A stretch of 64,000 nt of DNA from positions 62,001-126,000 of the forward strand of contig JBATUR010000017.1 of NCBI GenBank assembly GCA_049671305.1, read 5' to 3'. Below are positions 18,602-28,257 of this stretch, in pieces (position 1 is the stretch's first letter; every line of letters begins with the position of its first letter). The stretch comes from CADCTM01 sp049671305 (GTDB lineage: Bacteria > Cyanobacteriota > Cyanobacteriia > Cyanobacteriales > Coleofasciculaceae). The notes under the pieces were generated by a model that was given only the letters and a program-made list of their open reading frames with translations, searched no databases and was not told where the DNA came from. The position numbers and the translations under genes are program-made.

Positions 18602-19004
18602 TTTAAATTTCCTTATCTTTTCTTTTCGAGAGACAGTTTTTGATTGTGCCACACAGTACTGATTTTCTGGGCGGTTTTTAGATCTATTTAGGATTTGAAC
18701 GGTGTGGTAGGAGTATACTGAAACCTAAATTAGGGGATCGCCCCGACAAGAAGAGAAACTTGTGATTTGAGATAAGAGTACCTTTTTTTAACGGTATCAC
18801 TATACCCAGAAGCCAAGTTAGCTCCCTTCGATAGTTTAACCCCAACCCAAATTAAGCCACTCCTTGTTGCCTATTTTGTCTTTAATCAGGATGAGCGTCA
18901 CTAGTGCTGAGATAAAATGAGATGATAGAAAACAAAAATTAAACTTATGGAGGAGGTTATCTCCTCTGTTTAAGCTGTGTTGTGCAAGTTAAGGAGTTAA
19001 GTTG
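18602..19004. promoter_or_regulatory. divergent promoter region of the peroxiredoxin and psbU
   Basis: 403 bp without a gene. The psbU leader contains a 6-bp hairpin, GAGGAG (18950-18955)/CTCCTC (18961-18966), with a 5-nt loop 39 bases before the start. Nothing else is recognisable. Confidence 0.4.
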
Positions 19005-19442
19005 ATGAAGAGAATAGTTGGTCTAGTGGCGGTTTTGAGCTTGATGGTTGGTTGCTTGGGCTGGTTTGGTATGCCCCAAAGTGCGATCGCCTCATCATTG
19101 CCTAGTTTCATGTTGCCATCAACTCCCGTCTTGATGGCTCAAATCAATAAGCCTTTGCGAAATAGTGCTGATGACAAACTCAGCACCGCTTTTGGCAAAA
19201 AAATTGACTTGAATAATACTAGTGTCCGCTCCTTCCGCAAGTTGCCAGGAATGTTCCCAGTTTTAGCTGGTAAAATTGTCCAGAACGCACCATATCAAAA
19301 GATTGAGGATGTTCTGGATATCCCAGGACTCAGCGAGCGCCAAAAAGAACTACTACAAAGCTATTTTGACGATTTTGCCGTAACTGATGTGGAAACGGTG
19401 TTCAATGAAGGCGGCGACCGCTACAACAACGGTTTCTACTAA
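19005..19442 (+). CDS. psbU: photosystem II 12-kDa extrinsic protein PsbU
   Basis: Lumenal extrinsic subunit that stabilises the PSII oxygen-evolving centre in cyanobacteria and red algae. The 145 residues begin with a signal peptide (KRIVGLVAVLSLMVGCLGWF) processed in the region ending SIASS...MAQ. The mature helix-hairpin-helix fold follows: KIDLNNTSVRSFRKLPGMFPVLAGKIV, YQKIEDVLDIPGLSERQKELL. ATG 19005 with AAGGAG at 18991-18996 is preferred over the adjacent TTG at 19002. It is followed by its own terminator. Confidence 0.97.
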   Translation: MKRIVGLVAVLSLMVGCLGWFGMPQSAIASSLPSFMLPSTPVLMAQINKPLRNSADDKLSTAFGKKIDLNNTSVRSFRKLPGMFPVLAGKIVQNAPYQKIEDVLDIPGLSERQKELLQSYFDDFAVTDVETVFNEGGDRYNNGFY

Positions 19443-19472
19443 GATCAATTGTTGGTAAATCCTTTGATTTCG

Positions 19473-19499
19473 CCCACTCCTAGTTGGAGTGGGTTTATT
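19473..19499 (+). terminator. psbU terminator
   Basis: CCCACTCC (19473-19480) / GGAGTGGG (19486-19493), 5-nt loop, followed by TTTATTATT. It argues against any nadB start codon upstream of ~19500. Confidence 0.85.
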
Positions 19500-19536
19500 A
19501 TTACAATTTATTAAATTTTTAAGGGACTTTTTAATC

Positions 19537-21216
19537 TTGAATTCCCATCCCTCCACTGCTTCGCCAAATCCTGACATTCCAGTTTATTTTGATGTCTTAG
19601 TTGTAGGTGCTGGTGCGGCGGGACTTTATGCCGCGCTTTGTCTGCCTGAAATACAAATTGGCTTAATTACCAAAGATACTTTATCAACTGGGGCAAGTGA
19701 TTGGGCACAAGGTGGCATTGCCGCCGTAATTGATCCGGCTGACTCAGCCAGGCTTCATATTGAAGATACGATGCAGGCAGGTGCTGGTCTTTGTGAGTTG
19801 GAAGCTGTGCAGTTTTTGGTCGAAAACGCCTCAGAATGCATTAATACTCTAGTAGATATGGGCGTGGCTTTTGACCGCAAAGGAGATCAATTGGCTTTAA
19901 CTCTAGAAGCGGCACATTCTCGCCCCCGTGTGCTTCATGCGGCAGATACGACTGGGCACAAAGTTGTCAGCACTTTAACGGCACAAGTATTACAACGCCC
20001 CAATATTCAGGTTTTACAACAGGCGTTTGCTTTGTCTTTGTGGCGCAACCCTGAAAGTGGTCGTTGTCAAGGCATTAGCTTAATTTATAACGGGCAGGTA
20101 AGTTGGGTCAGGGCTGGGGCGGTGGTGCTGGCAACGGGTGGTGGTGGTCAGGTTTTTGCCCAAACCACAAACCCGGAAGTGAGTACGGGGGATGGTGTGG
20201 CAATTGCTTGGCGGGCTGGGGCAGTACTTAGAGATTTGGAGTTTGTGCAGTTTCATCCTACGGCTTTAACCGCACCTGGCGCCCCGCGTTTTTTGATTAG
20301 TGAGGCAGTGCGGGGTGAAGGCGCTCATTTAATTGATCGTAAGGGGCGGCGTTTTGCTTTTGATTATCACCCAGCCGGAGAACTTGCGCCTAGAGATGTG
20401 GTGAGTCGGGCGATTTTTAGTCACTTGCAACGAGAAGCGTCTGATGAATTTCAATGTGTGTATTTGGATCTGCAAGCAATTCCAGTGGAGACGATTCGCC
20501 ATCGCTTTCCTAATATTATTCAGGTGTGCCGTCAGTGGGGAATTGATGTTTTTAAGGAACCGATTCCGGTAATGCCGGCGGCTCATTATTGGATGGGTGG
20601 TATTGCTACGGATTTGTTGAACCGAACTTCGATTGCGGGTTTATATGCGATCGGTGAAACTGCCAGTACTGGGGTTCATGGTGCAAACCGTTTGGCAAGT
20701 AATTCTTTGTTGGAATGTTTGGTTTTTGGTGCTCAGTTGCATCAAATAATGGCTGATGTGCCGGTTATTAAACAAGATTTGCCTAGTCTGCAAACTGTGT
20801 CTTGTCTTGATTTAGAAGATTGGACTCGGCAAAATCAGCAAATAACGGCTTTGCGTGTTGAGTTGCGGCAATTGTTGTGGCAAAGCGCGGGGATTTGTCG
20901 CTCTGGTGAAATGCTCGAACAAGCGATCGCACAAGTTGCAGTTTGGCGTCAAGAATTTGCCGCGTTTTCCCTCAGCCAATACTTATTAAATCTTGCTCCT
21001 GTTAATACAATTAAATTTGATTTCCCCGATGCTGACCGACAATTGCGTATTTGGGGAGAAACTTATAACTTACTTGATGTAGCTTACCTAATTCTGAAAA
21101 GTTCTGCTTTTCGTACAGAAAGCCGGGGCGGACACTATCGACTAGATTATCCTCAAACCGACCCCAATTGGCAAGTACATACTTTAGTGCAGAATAATTG
21201 TTGGTGGCAGTCGTAA
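19537..21216 (+). CDS. nadB: L-aspartate oxidase NadB
   Basis: FAD enzyme oxidising L-aspartate to iminoaspartate, first step of bacterial NAD biosynthesis. About 559 residues. Motifs are the FAD fold VLVVGAGAAGLYAAL, STGASDWAQGGIAAV, HSRPRVLHAADTTGH, the active-site region FVQFHPTAL, GEGAHLIDRKGRRF, and AAHYWMGGIATDL...GLYAIGETASTGVHGANRLASNSLLE near the C-terminus. An in-frame GTG at 19489 lies inside the psbU terminator, so I choose TTG 19537 (MNSHPSTASP) with AAGGGA upstream; the exact start remains uncertain. NadA and NadC are not in the window. Confidence 0.93.
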   Translation: MNSHPSTASPNPDIPVYFDVLVVGAGAAGLYAALCLPEIQIGLITKDTLSTGASDWAQGGIAAVIDPADSARLHIEDTMQAGAGLCELEAVQFLVENASECINTLVDMGVAFDRKGDQLALTLEAAHSRPRVLHAADTTGHKVVSTLTAQVLQRPNIQVLQQAFALSLWRNPESGRCQGISLIYNGQVSWVRAGAVVLATGGGGQVFAQTTNPEVSTGDGVAIAWRAGAVLRDLEFVQFHPTALTAPGAPRFLISEAVRGEGAHLIDRKGRRFAFDYHPAGELAPRDVVSRAIFSHLQREASDEFQCVYLDLQAIPVETIRHRFPNIIQVCRQWGIDVFKEPIPVMPAAHYWMGGIATDLLNRTSIAGLYAIGETASTGVHGANRLASNSLLECLVFGAQLHQIMADVPVIKQDLPSLQTVSCLDLEDWTRQNQQITALRVELRQLLWQSAGICRSGEMLEQAIAQVAVWRQEFAAFSLSQYLLNLAPVNTIKFDFPDADRQLRIWGETYNLLDVAYLILKSSAFRTESRGGHYRLDYPQTDPNWQVHTLVQNNCWWQS

Positions 21217-21407
21217 TTAATAGAGACGTAATAATTGTAGTTACGATTTCAGCTCAGATCTGGTTCAATCGTTAGACTCATAACAAATTTCTCTAAAGCT
21301 GTGAGAAATTCTTATTTAATTTCAGGTATATTTACTTCCCTGTTTCCCATTCCCAGCTATTTCATCGAACTGAGAAATACTATATTTTATTTGCTGCTTA
21401 GATTAAT

Positions 21408-21653
21408 TTAATGAGTTCCAGAGCCACGAGTATTCGATGGATGACCATAATCCATTGGCATAAACTCATCTAGGCTTGATTGTCTGTTAGTAGTATATTC
21501 TTTTAAATTATGATTGGCAGCAACAAAAACCTGATTTGAGGTGTTGTTATTCAGGAGATTCCAGGCAGTTGTAGTGGGGAGCAGATTTGGGTTCAACAAC
21601 TGCAAACTAATTAATAAGGTGGCAATACTAGTGAAGCGCAGGTAAGTAGGCAT
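21408..21653 (-). CDS. small secreted hypothetical protein
   Basis: An 81-residue product with an N-terminal hydrophobic segment (SIATLLISLQLLNPNLL) like a signal peptide. A hydrophilic tail ends in DYGHPSNTRGSGTH. Similar G/S/T-rich tails end many small exported cyanobacterial proteins, as I recall, so I regard it as real. Function unknown. ATG at 21653; no operon partner. Confidence 0.45.
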   Translation of the reverse strand: MPTYLRFTSIATLLISLQLLNPNLLPTTTAWNLLNNNTSNQVFVAANHNLKEYTTNRQSSLDEFMPMDYGHPSNTRGSGTH

Positions 21654-22735
21654 GAGGTAAATCCAAGATTCTTAAGGTTCATGTCGTTAGTATATTATTA
21701 AAATTTTGTAAAGATAAGGGTGTTTGTCAAATATTTATCTAATTTTCACAAAAGGTTCATCAAACATAAGTTTTTAGAAGGTCACCTTATGATTTGAGCT
21801 GAATTTATTAAATTTAGACTAAGTAAGATAAGGCTTTTAAACAAGCTGGCTTGGGCGCTCAGGCAAATAATACAGTGACTTATTCAGCCTCTGCAAATTG
21901 CTTATTTGTATTACGTTTAGGATGCCATTCAACATTAAAGCGTAATACTAAAGTTTTCTAATATAAGATAGTTTTTTAGTTTTATGTCATTTTTTTAAGG
22001 TTAAGCTTTGCTCTGTGAAGACGTTAGAAACAATTATCTTTTTTATAGTCAAGCAATATAAAAAAAGAAACAATATTTTTATAGTTTATTAAATATTTGA
22101 TAATAGTTACTCAGCTATGATGGCAACTCAGTTTGCTTATTCCTAGATTATTTAAATTAATGGTTATTTTGTTGTTAAGCGCCAACTTGTGCTTCTTTTA
22201 TAAATGATAAAAACTACTTGTTATATTTATAAGTTAATCTTATAACTAAGAAGTTGAAGCTTCAATAATTCAATTTCAAAACAAAATGAAATAGATAAGC
22301 TAAGTCAATATCGAAAGATAATTGCTAAACTAGGACATAGTAGGTGCTTGTATCATCACATAAAGCAACAAGGATTATTGCTCATCAAAAGCCCTTGGGC
22401 TTTTAGAAGCTATCTTCAGACTGAAGAGAGAAAACCCTTTATAAGATAGCCTTAGAAGCCCCCTGGGGGGTTAGGGGTTGTTGAAACAGCTTTTTGTCGA
22501 TGGTAAGTTTGAGATTGGTAAAAATTGCGGCACATTTATCTCTAGTAGGATAAAGTCGTGAACGGGCATCTAAAAAATCCGATGATGCGAACTAATTTCA
22601 GAAATTCATCAAAGGTTTACAGCTTGTTTACAAAAGATTTACAAAAATACGAGTCTCAGCATATTACGTTAGATGAAACTTGATTAAGTAAATTTAAAAA
22701 CAGGTTTTACAAGTCTTGCTCAAACGGAGTACAAA
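21654..22735. other. 1.1-kb intergenic region
   Basis: AT-rich, no convincing gene. It contains a palindrome AAAAGCCC (22387-22394)/GGGCTTTT (22397-22404), which is terminator-like, and a G/C-rich island around 22456-22480 (CCCCCTGGGGGG) resembling dispersed cyanobacterial intergenic repeats. The promoter of the RHH-PAS gene must lie in the last 150 bp. Confidence 0.4.
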
Positions 22736-24193
22736 ATGGCAACTAAAGTGGTGACCTTCAGGCTACCAGAAGATCTAATCGAGGCAATTACATCGCAAGC
22801 TAACGCTAGCGGTAGATGCAAAACTGCTGTAGTTGTTGAGGCGCTTAAGCAAGTGCTTATTTGTCCTAACAATACAACACCAGCTTTACTAGAAGGGCTT
22901 CAACAGCAACAAGAGGAACTACAAAAAAAAGTAGCTTCTTTCAATCAACAGCTAGTCGAGTTTAATGGTGAAGAGTCGTCATACAACAACACTCGTTATG
23001 TCGATGAACTGAAACCTACAGCAATTAGCCAACCGATACTGGAAGCTGATGAGGTTATTGGTGGTAGACGCGATGGATTTGATGTGGCGCTGCAACAATT
23101 AGCTGCCAAAGTTGAACAACGTGCCAAAACGCTTGAGCAGGTTCTATCAGCTTCGGTAGATCATGTCTGTATGTATGACAGGTTAGGTCGATACACTTAT
23201 GCCAACCGTGCCTTTATGCAATCATTCAGCTTAGAGCAAACTGAGCTTTATGGTAAGACTTGGCAGCAAATTGGCTTACCGATCAATCCGATGAAGTCAT
23301 TTGATGGAAAACTCCAGATTGCCTTAACTATAGGACAATCGATCGCTGAGGAAATGACTTTACCAACTGTCAATGGACAAAGAGATTATGAATATATCCT
23401 CAGCCCCATTCATGGTGCAGATGGCAGTGTGGAATCGGTAGTATATACGGCAAGAGATATTACTGAACGTAAACAGGCAGAATCAGCCTTACGAGAATCG
23501 GAAAAAAACTATCGTAATTTGTTTGAGTGGGCGTCAGATTCCATTTTTATCACCGACTCTTCTACCCTTCACCTTTTAGATGTAAATGAACACGCGGCGA
23601 GAAGATTAGGGTATACTCGCAAACAGCTTCTGCACTTACCGGCTGAAGTGATTAGTCCGCCAATGGATTTAGAGCATCGAGCTGAGACGCTCAGACAGTT
23701 GTGGAAAACTGGCACTGTAACTTTTGAACACGTCCATAAGTGTAAAGATGGTGCACAAATGCCTGTAGAAGTCAGTAGTCGAGTAGTTGAGTATGGTGGG
23801 CAACTAGCAATTCAAAGCTTTGTCCGTGATATTACTGAGCGTAAAGAGGCGCAGTCGAAGGTGACTCTTTATCAAGAAACACTGACTCAGTTAGAAGAAG
23901 CGATCGCTATTACTGACCTCGAAGGGTGTTACCTTGAGCAAAATCGTACACATCGATTGCTTCTAGGATACTGTAACGATGAACTGGCAGAATTAACAAC
24001 AGCACAAATTCTCGGTACAGAAGTCTTTGCAACGATTAAACGAGAACTAATCGATAACCGTAGCTATCGTGGTGAAGTCAGTATTCCTAGCAAAAACGGT
24101 AAGTTACTTCAATTAGAACTATCAATGTTTGCCGTCTGCAATAAGGCGGGTGAACCAGTTTGGTATGTAGCAAGCCTACGTGATAACAGTTAA
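22736..24193 (+). CDS. ribbon-helix-helix DNA-binding domain fused to three PAS domains
   Basis: A 485-residue protein. Residues 1-42 (TKVVTFRLPEDLIEAITSQA, then KTAVVVEALKQVL) read as a CopG/Arc-type ribbon-helix-helix. A Gln-rich coiled coil follows at ~60-75. Three PAS/PAC modules follow at about 125-250, 255-375 and 380-485, the first two ending in RDITERKxA linkers. There is no kinase, cyclase or phosphodiesterase domain, and the frame ends cleanly after PAC 3. It is predicted to be a cytosolic one-component sensor-regulator or an adaptor. ATG at 22736. The fusion is unusual. Confidence 0.8.
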   Translation: MATKVVTFRLPEDLIEAITSQANASGRCKTAVVVEALKQVLICPNNTTPALLEGLQQQQEELQKKVASFNQQLVEFNGEESSYNNTRYVDELKPTAISQPILEADEVIGGRRDGFDVALQQLAAKVEQRAKTLEQVLSASVDHVCMYDRLGRYTYANRAFMQSFSLEQTELYGKTWQQIGLPINPMKSFDGKLQIALTIGQSIAEEMTLPTVNGQRDYEYILSPIHGADGSVESVVYTARDITERKQAESALRESEKNYRNLFEWASDSIFITDSSTLHLLDVNEHAARRLGYTRKQLLHLPAEVISPPMDLEHRAETLRQLWKTGTVTFEHVHKCKDGAQMPVEVSSRVVEYGGQLAIQSFVRDITERKEAQSKVTLYQETLTQLEEAIAITDLEGCYLEQNRTHRLLLGYCNDELAELTTAQILGTEVFATIKRELIDNRSYRGEVSIPSKNGKLLQLELSMFAVCNKAGEPVWYVASLRDNS

Positions 24194-24386
24194 GAATAGG
24201 TGAATTTAGTATCAGCTAAAGTCTGGTAGTGATTGTCGTACATTCGTGAAAATAAGGCTTGCAAACTCTAAGTCGTCTAGCGGTTATTAGAGGAGTAAGC
24301 CTTATTTTTTTGAGTAAATACTGCAAAATGAACCGCTTCTTGGTGTAACGAAATTGAGAATATTTAAACAAAAATTATCCAATGAT

Positions 24387-26555
24387 TTAGGAAAAATTGG
24401 CGAATTGATATTGATTTCGACCGAGTTGCTTGGCACGATACATTGCCAAGTCGGCTTGCTTAATCAAAATATCCTCTACTTCACCATTTTTGGGATAAAT
24501 GCTAATACCAATACTAACAGTTACAAAAACATTTTTTCCTTCTAAAACAAACACCTCAGATAAAGCTTTGAGAATCTTTTCTGCCACTTTAGCTGCATAA
24601 TCTGCTTGAGGAATTCCTGACAAAATTACAGTAAATTCATCACCTCCTAACCTTGAAACAATATCACTGTTTCTCAAACTATTAGTCAGACGCTGGGCAA
24701 CAACTCTCAGTAGTTGATCGCCAGTATCATGTCCTAGGGTGTCATTTACTTGTTTGAAGCCATCCAAATCTAAAAACATTAATGCCACTAGTTGGTTGTT
24801 ATTATTAGCCCAGGTCAAGGATTGATTCAGCGCATCATGGAATTTTTTACGATTTCCTAAACCTGTTAAAGTATCATGATAAGCCAAAGAACGTAAACGG
24901 TCTTCTGAAAGTTTTAGTTCAATATTGGCACGAGTTAATTCTACAGCAGCTTGTCTTAATTCTTGTTCTGCTCGCTTATCTTTAGTAATATTTCGGATAA
25001 TGCCGACTAAAAACACATTTCCTGTTGCATCTTTGTGCAGAGATTTCTTGGTAGCAATTAAGTGAGTTGTACCAAAAGCATCTGTTAATTCTTCTTCATT
25101 TTCTTGAGCTTGACCAGTTTGAAAAACTAGTTCATCTTCTGCCCAAAAAACATCTGCTTCATGTTTAGGAAAGATTTCATAGTCTGATTTTACCATTAAA
25201 AATTCCAGGGGATGACCGACAAGTTGGCAATAAGCTTGATTTAGAATAATGCAGCGATGTTCTTGATTTTTAACAAAAACTGGGTCAGGAATTGTATCAA
25301 TTACTGTTTGCAAAAATTCTTTGGAACGTTTTAAACCTTCTTTAAGTTGAGCTAAATAACTGATGATCACAGCCGCTGCACCAATTGATGCCAAAAGAGG
25401 AGAGATAAAAGGTAACCACAAACCACTATAAAATGCCAAATAACAAATGAGAAATAAAGCGATACCAATTAAAAGAAGACCTAAAAAAGTATATCGAAGT
25501 GATGGCAACCGCCAGACAACTCCTGCACCTAAAACTGACCAAACCCAAATCCATAGCCATTCTACAAAATCTGGCAAAGTATTAATTAAAGGTCGTTTAT
25601 CCAGGGTACTGCTAATAATTTGACTAACAAAACTAGCGTTTAATTCAACTCCGGATGTTGCTATGGCACTACCACCGAGGAGATGGTTACTATAAGGGTT
25701 ATAGAAAAAGTCTTGTAAGCTAGGTGCAGTTGAACCAATAATCACAACGCGATCGCTTATCCATTCTCGATTAACTCGATTGGCGAGGACATCTGTCATG
25801 GAAACTGTTCTAAAACTACCAGGACGACGAAAGTTGACTAATACTTGATAACCTTGATCATCAGCTCTTACATAGCCACCATCATTTGCTTGAAATCGAC
25901 TAAAAACACTTTCAGCAAGCTGCAAATATTGCGGATTATTTTTGGCAGTTTTAGGCGTAATTTTTTCTGATTTAAGATAAATTAAAGCTAACTTAAGCGC
26001 CAAGCTTTGGCGAGCTTCGCCATTGGTATGCCAATAAAATAAACTGCGACGTAGCTTGCCATCAGTATCAATCACAACATTATTAAAACCAACTTGTTTT
26101 TGTTTACTTAATACAGGTGGCGGCGCCACACCAGCATTCATTCGATCAACAAGTTTTTCAATTCCAATTAAATTAGGAATTGTCTGACAAGCCCTGACAA
26201 ATTCGGCTCCACCTGGTTCAACAGGTAAGTTACGATAAATATCTAAACCAATAGCACGAGGCTGATAGCTGTTGAGTTTTTGCAGCAGTTGTGCCATCAC
26301 CTGATCGGAAATAGGCCAATTCTGCTGTATATCACTTTCGTTAATTTCAACAATAACGATGCGTTGATCTGTCGCTTCTGGTAAGCGTAGGTGAAACAAT
26401 TGGTCAAAAAATGCCAACTCCGATGCTTGTAAGATGCCAATTAGGCTTAAGAGAATTACTGCCACAGTGACACCCGTCGAAGCCATCAAAACCTGACTTT
26501 CTTGCCGAAGCCATTGCTTCAACCCACAACATAGATTTGTTTTGAACATCTGCAT
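24387..26555 (-). CDS. CHASE2-PAS-GGDEF diguanylate cyclase
   Basis: A 722-residue membrane enzyme expected to make cyclic-di-GMP. The order is an N-terminal membrane segment (~residues 22-42), an extracytoplasmic CHASE2 domain (~45-325, LPEATDQRIVIVEINESD...AIGLDIYRNLP), three membrane helices (~330-400), a PAS domain (~405-535) and GGDEF (~560-720). The signature reads RLGGDEF. An intact inhibitory I-site RNSD precedes it by five residues, so product feedback is expected. GNRKKFHDAL and ADLAMYRAKQLGRNQ complete the domain. No EAL domain is present. Confidence 0.94.
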   Translation of the reverse strand: MQMFKTNLCCGLKQWLRQESQVLMASTGVTVAVILLSLIGILQASELAFFDQLFHLRLPEATDQRIVIVEINESDIQQNWPISDQVMAQLLQKLNSYQPRAIGLDIYRNLPVEPGGAEFVRACQTIPNLIGIEKLVDRMNAGVAPPPVLSKQKQVGFNNVVIDTDGKLRRSLFYWHTNGEARQSLALKLALIYLKSEKITPKTAKNNPQYLQLAESVFSRFQANDGGYVRADDQGYQVLVNFRRPGSFRTVSMTDVLANRVNREWISDRVVIIGSTAPSLQDFFYNPYSNHLLGGSAIATSGVELNASFVSQIISSTLDKRPLINTLPDFVEWLWIWVWSVLGAGVVWRLPSLRYTFLGLLLIGIALFLICYLAFYSGLWLPFISPLLASIGAAAVIISYLAQLKEGLKRSKEFLQTVIDTIPDPVFVKNQEHRCIILNQAYCQLVGHPLEFLMVKSDYEIFPKHEADVFWAEDELVFQTGQAQENEEELTDAFGTTHLIATKKSLHKDATGNVFLVGIIRNITKDKRAEQELRQAAVELTRANIELKLSEDRLRSLAYHDTLTGLGNRKKFHDALNQSLTWANNNNQLVALMFLDLDGFKQVNDTLGHDTGDQLLRVVAQRLTNSLRNSDIVSRLGGDEFTVILSGIPQADYAAKVAEKILKALSEVFVLEGKNVFVTVSIGISIYPKNGEVEDILIKQADLAMYRAKQLGRNQYQFANFS

Positions 26556-27219
26556 GACTGCACAATTACTCTAGGGTGCAGTTATATAAATCATCTCGAT
26601 ACAGCCTGATTCAGAACAATTAATATTGAAATAATTGCGAAGCATCCAGTTAATAAACTGATTGTTTCAGCCGCCAATGAAACAAAAAAAAGCACGAGGC
26701 ACAACTTGCTTTTTTCTTTGTGAAGGCAAAAGAGCTTTTTTTAGGTAGAAAAGCCTTAAAGTCTTACCAAGCAATTAACTAATTGTTTCAGAGTGAAGAC
26801 TAGTTACCCTGGCTATTCCCAAGCAACTTAACTAAAATACTTCGTTGTAATCGGCAAAATTTTGCTTGCTACAACGACAAATTCTGCTATCCCCAATGAT
26901 CTGACCAACAAATTAAATGAATGTCTGAAATAAATTATTAGATAGATTCCCCTGACTGAGGCTGCAAATCACAACAGCAGTTTATTGAAGTCATTTAATC
27001 AGTATAACTAACCCCAATCTTGTCTAACTCGTGCTTGAAAAACTCAAAATAGCATTGAGGCTAACTTGAACATAGTAAGTCATTAGTCCAGCCTTGCCAA
27101 AATTCTGCCTCAGTCGGGACATAATTAATTGCATTCTACAACTTTCCACCTTGATTCAATTCAAGATGAAGGCAATATGCTCAAAGCAGCTTAGATATGT
27201 CCAAACTGCCCACAGCAGC
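26556..27219. other. 664-bp intergenic region
   Basis: No convincing gene. A weak A/T stem with GC closing pairs, AAAAAAGC (26686-26693)/GCTTTTTT (26708-26715), could be a terminator on either strand. The promoter of the CHASE2 cyclase lies at the left end. Confidence 0.35.
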
Positions 27220-28206
27220 TTAAGGCAATTTGTACTTAAAATTACGCGGTCCTTGATATCCTGTTGTATCGGCAAGTTCTTCGAGAGTTTTGACACCTGA
27301 AGTCACTTTGCCATTAATCTCCCAACTAGGAAACGCCTTAACTCCAGCATCAATACAAGCTTGAGGCTTGGCATTTTTGCCATCAGCAGCACATTCAATT
27401 GCCTCTAATTCAGCAAAGGCTTGCTTGCCAAAAAGCTGCTTTTGCTCGTAGCAGTGGGGACACCAATAGGCAAAATATTTCTTCGCACCAGCTTGTTTGA
27501 GATGACGCGCTAGGGCAATTTCTGATTCCCCAGAAGTCGTGGTAATTTCCCAACCCACTCCAGGCACAGGCGCTGTTGCGGCAAGGGGAATAACTGTACG
27601 ACTGCCAGGAGGAGTATCGGCGACTTTACCAACTTGAGCATAAACACCCAAGGTACTAATCAGGGTCACCATCGCCACAATAACGCCGATAAACAACAAC
27701 TGACCGAAATCTTGCCAACTTCTGCCCAGAAATGTCAGCGTCAGCAGCGAGAGTGAAAATAAAGCCGAGCCGATACAGTACAGACAGACAGACTTAATCG
27801 CAAAAGCCAGGACATACATAAGGTAGCCGCTGAAAATAGTCATCGCCGTTGCACCCGCAAATAGCAATAACCAAGTCCAGTCTTCCAATTTTGAGCGGAG
27901 GTCGCGATTTTTTTCAGGATTAACCGCTAAAGGTGCTAGGGCAAACCCCGCCATGCTGATATATGCCAGACAGCCAAATAACGCTAGTGGCAGACCAAAA
28001 ACTGTGGCATAAGGGCTAGAGAGGACATCATTACAACTAGCGGCAGTTGACGCGGTGGCACCAGCAGCAGCCGTACAAGCGACGCTATTGTTCGTAAGTT
28101 TGACGACAGTTAGATAGGCAGTTAATAAAGCTCCCAAAATCGAGATACCGCCGATCAGCTTACGTGACCAGCGATGAATCCAGGGAGTAGAACGTCGGCG
28201 ACTCAT
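27220..28206 (-). CDS. VKOR-thioredoxin fusion, thiol oxidoreductase
   Basis: A 328-residue bacterial vitamin K epoxide reductase homologue that makes disulfides in exported proteins. Four or five membrane helices cover ~18-205, with loop cysteines (SVACT, ASCNDVLSSPYA) and the active-site CLYC in SVCLYCIGSA. The thioredoxin-like domain (~230-328) carries CPHC in FAYWCPHCYEQKQ. This head-to-tail fusion is the cyanobacterial/plant LTO1 architecture, which supports PSII assembly in plants. It follows btpA by 52 bp on the same strand, so the two probably form an operon. Confidence 0.92.
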   Translation of the reverse strand: MSRRRSTPWIHRWSRKLIGGISILGALLTAYLTVVKLTNNSVACTAAAGATASTAASCNDVLSSPYATVFGLPLALFGCLAYISMAGFALAPLAVNPEKNRDLRSKLEDWTWLLLFAGATAMTIFSGYLMYVLAFAIKSVCLYCIGSALFSLSLLTLTFLGRSWQDFGQLLFIGVIVAMVTLISTLGVYAQVGKVADTPPGSRTVIPLAATAPVPGVGWEITTTSGESEIALARHLKQAGAKKYFAYWCPHCYEQKQLFGKQAFAELEAIECAADGKNAKPQACIDAGVKAFPSWEINGKVTSGVKTLEELADTTGYQGPRNFKYKLP

Positions 28207-28257
28207 AAATTAATAGTTGTTTGGTGTGGGTTGTTTGAAGTTAATCAGGTGGGCTAC

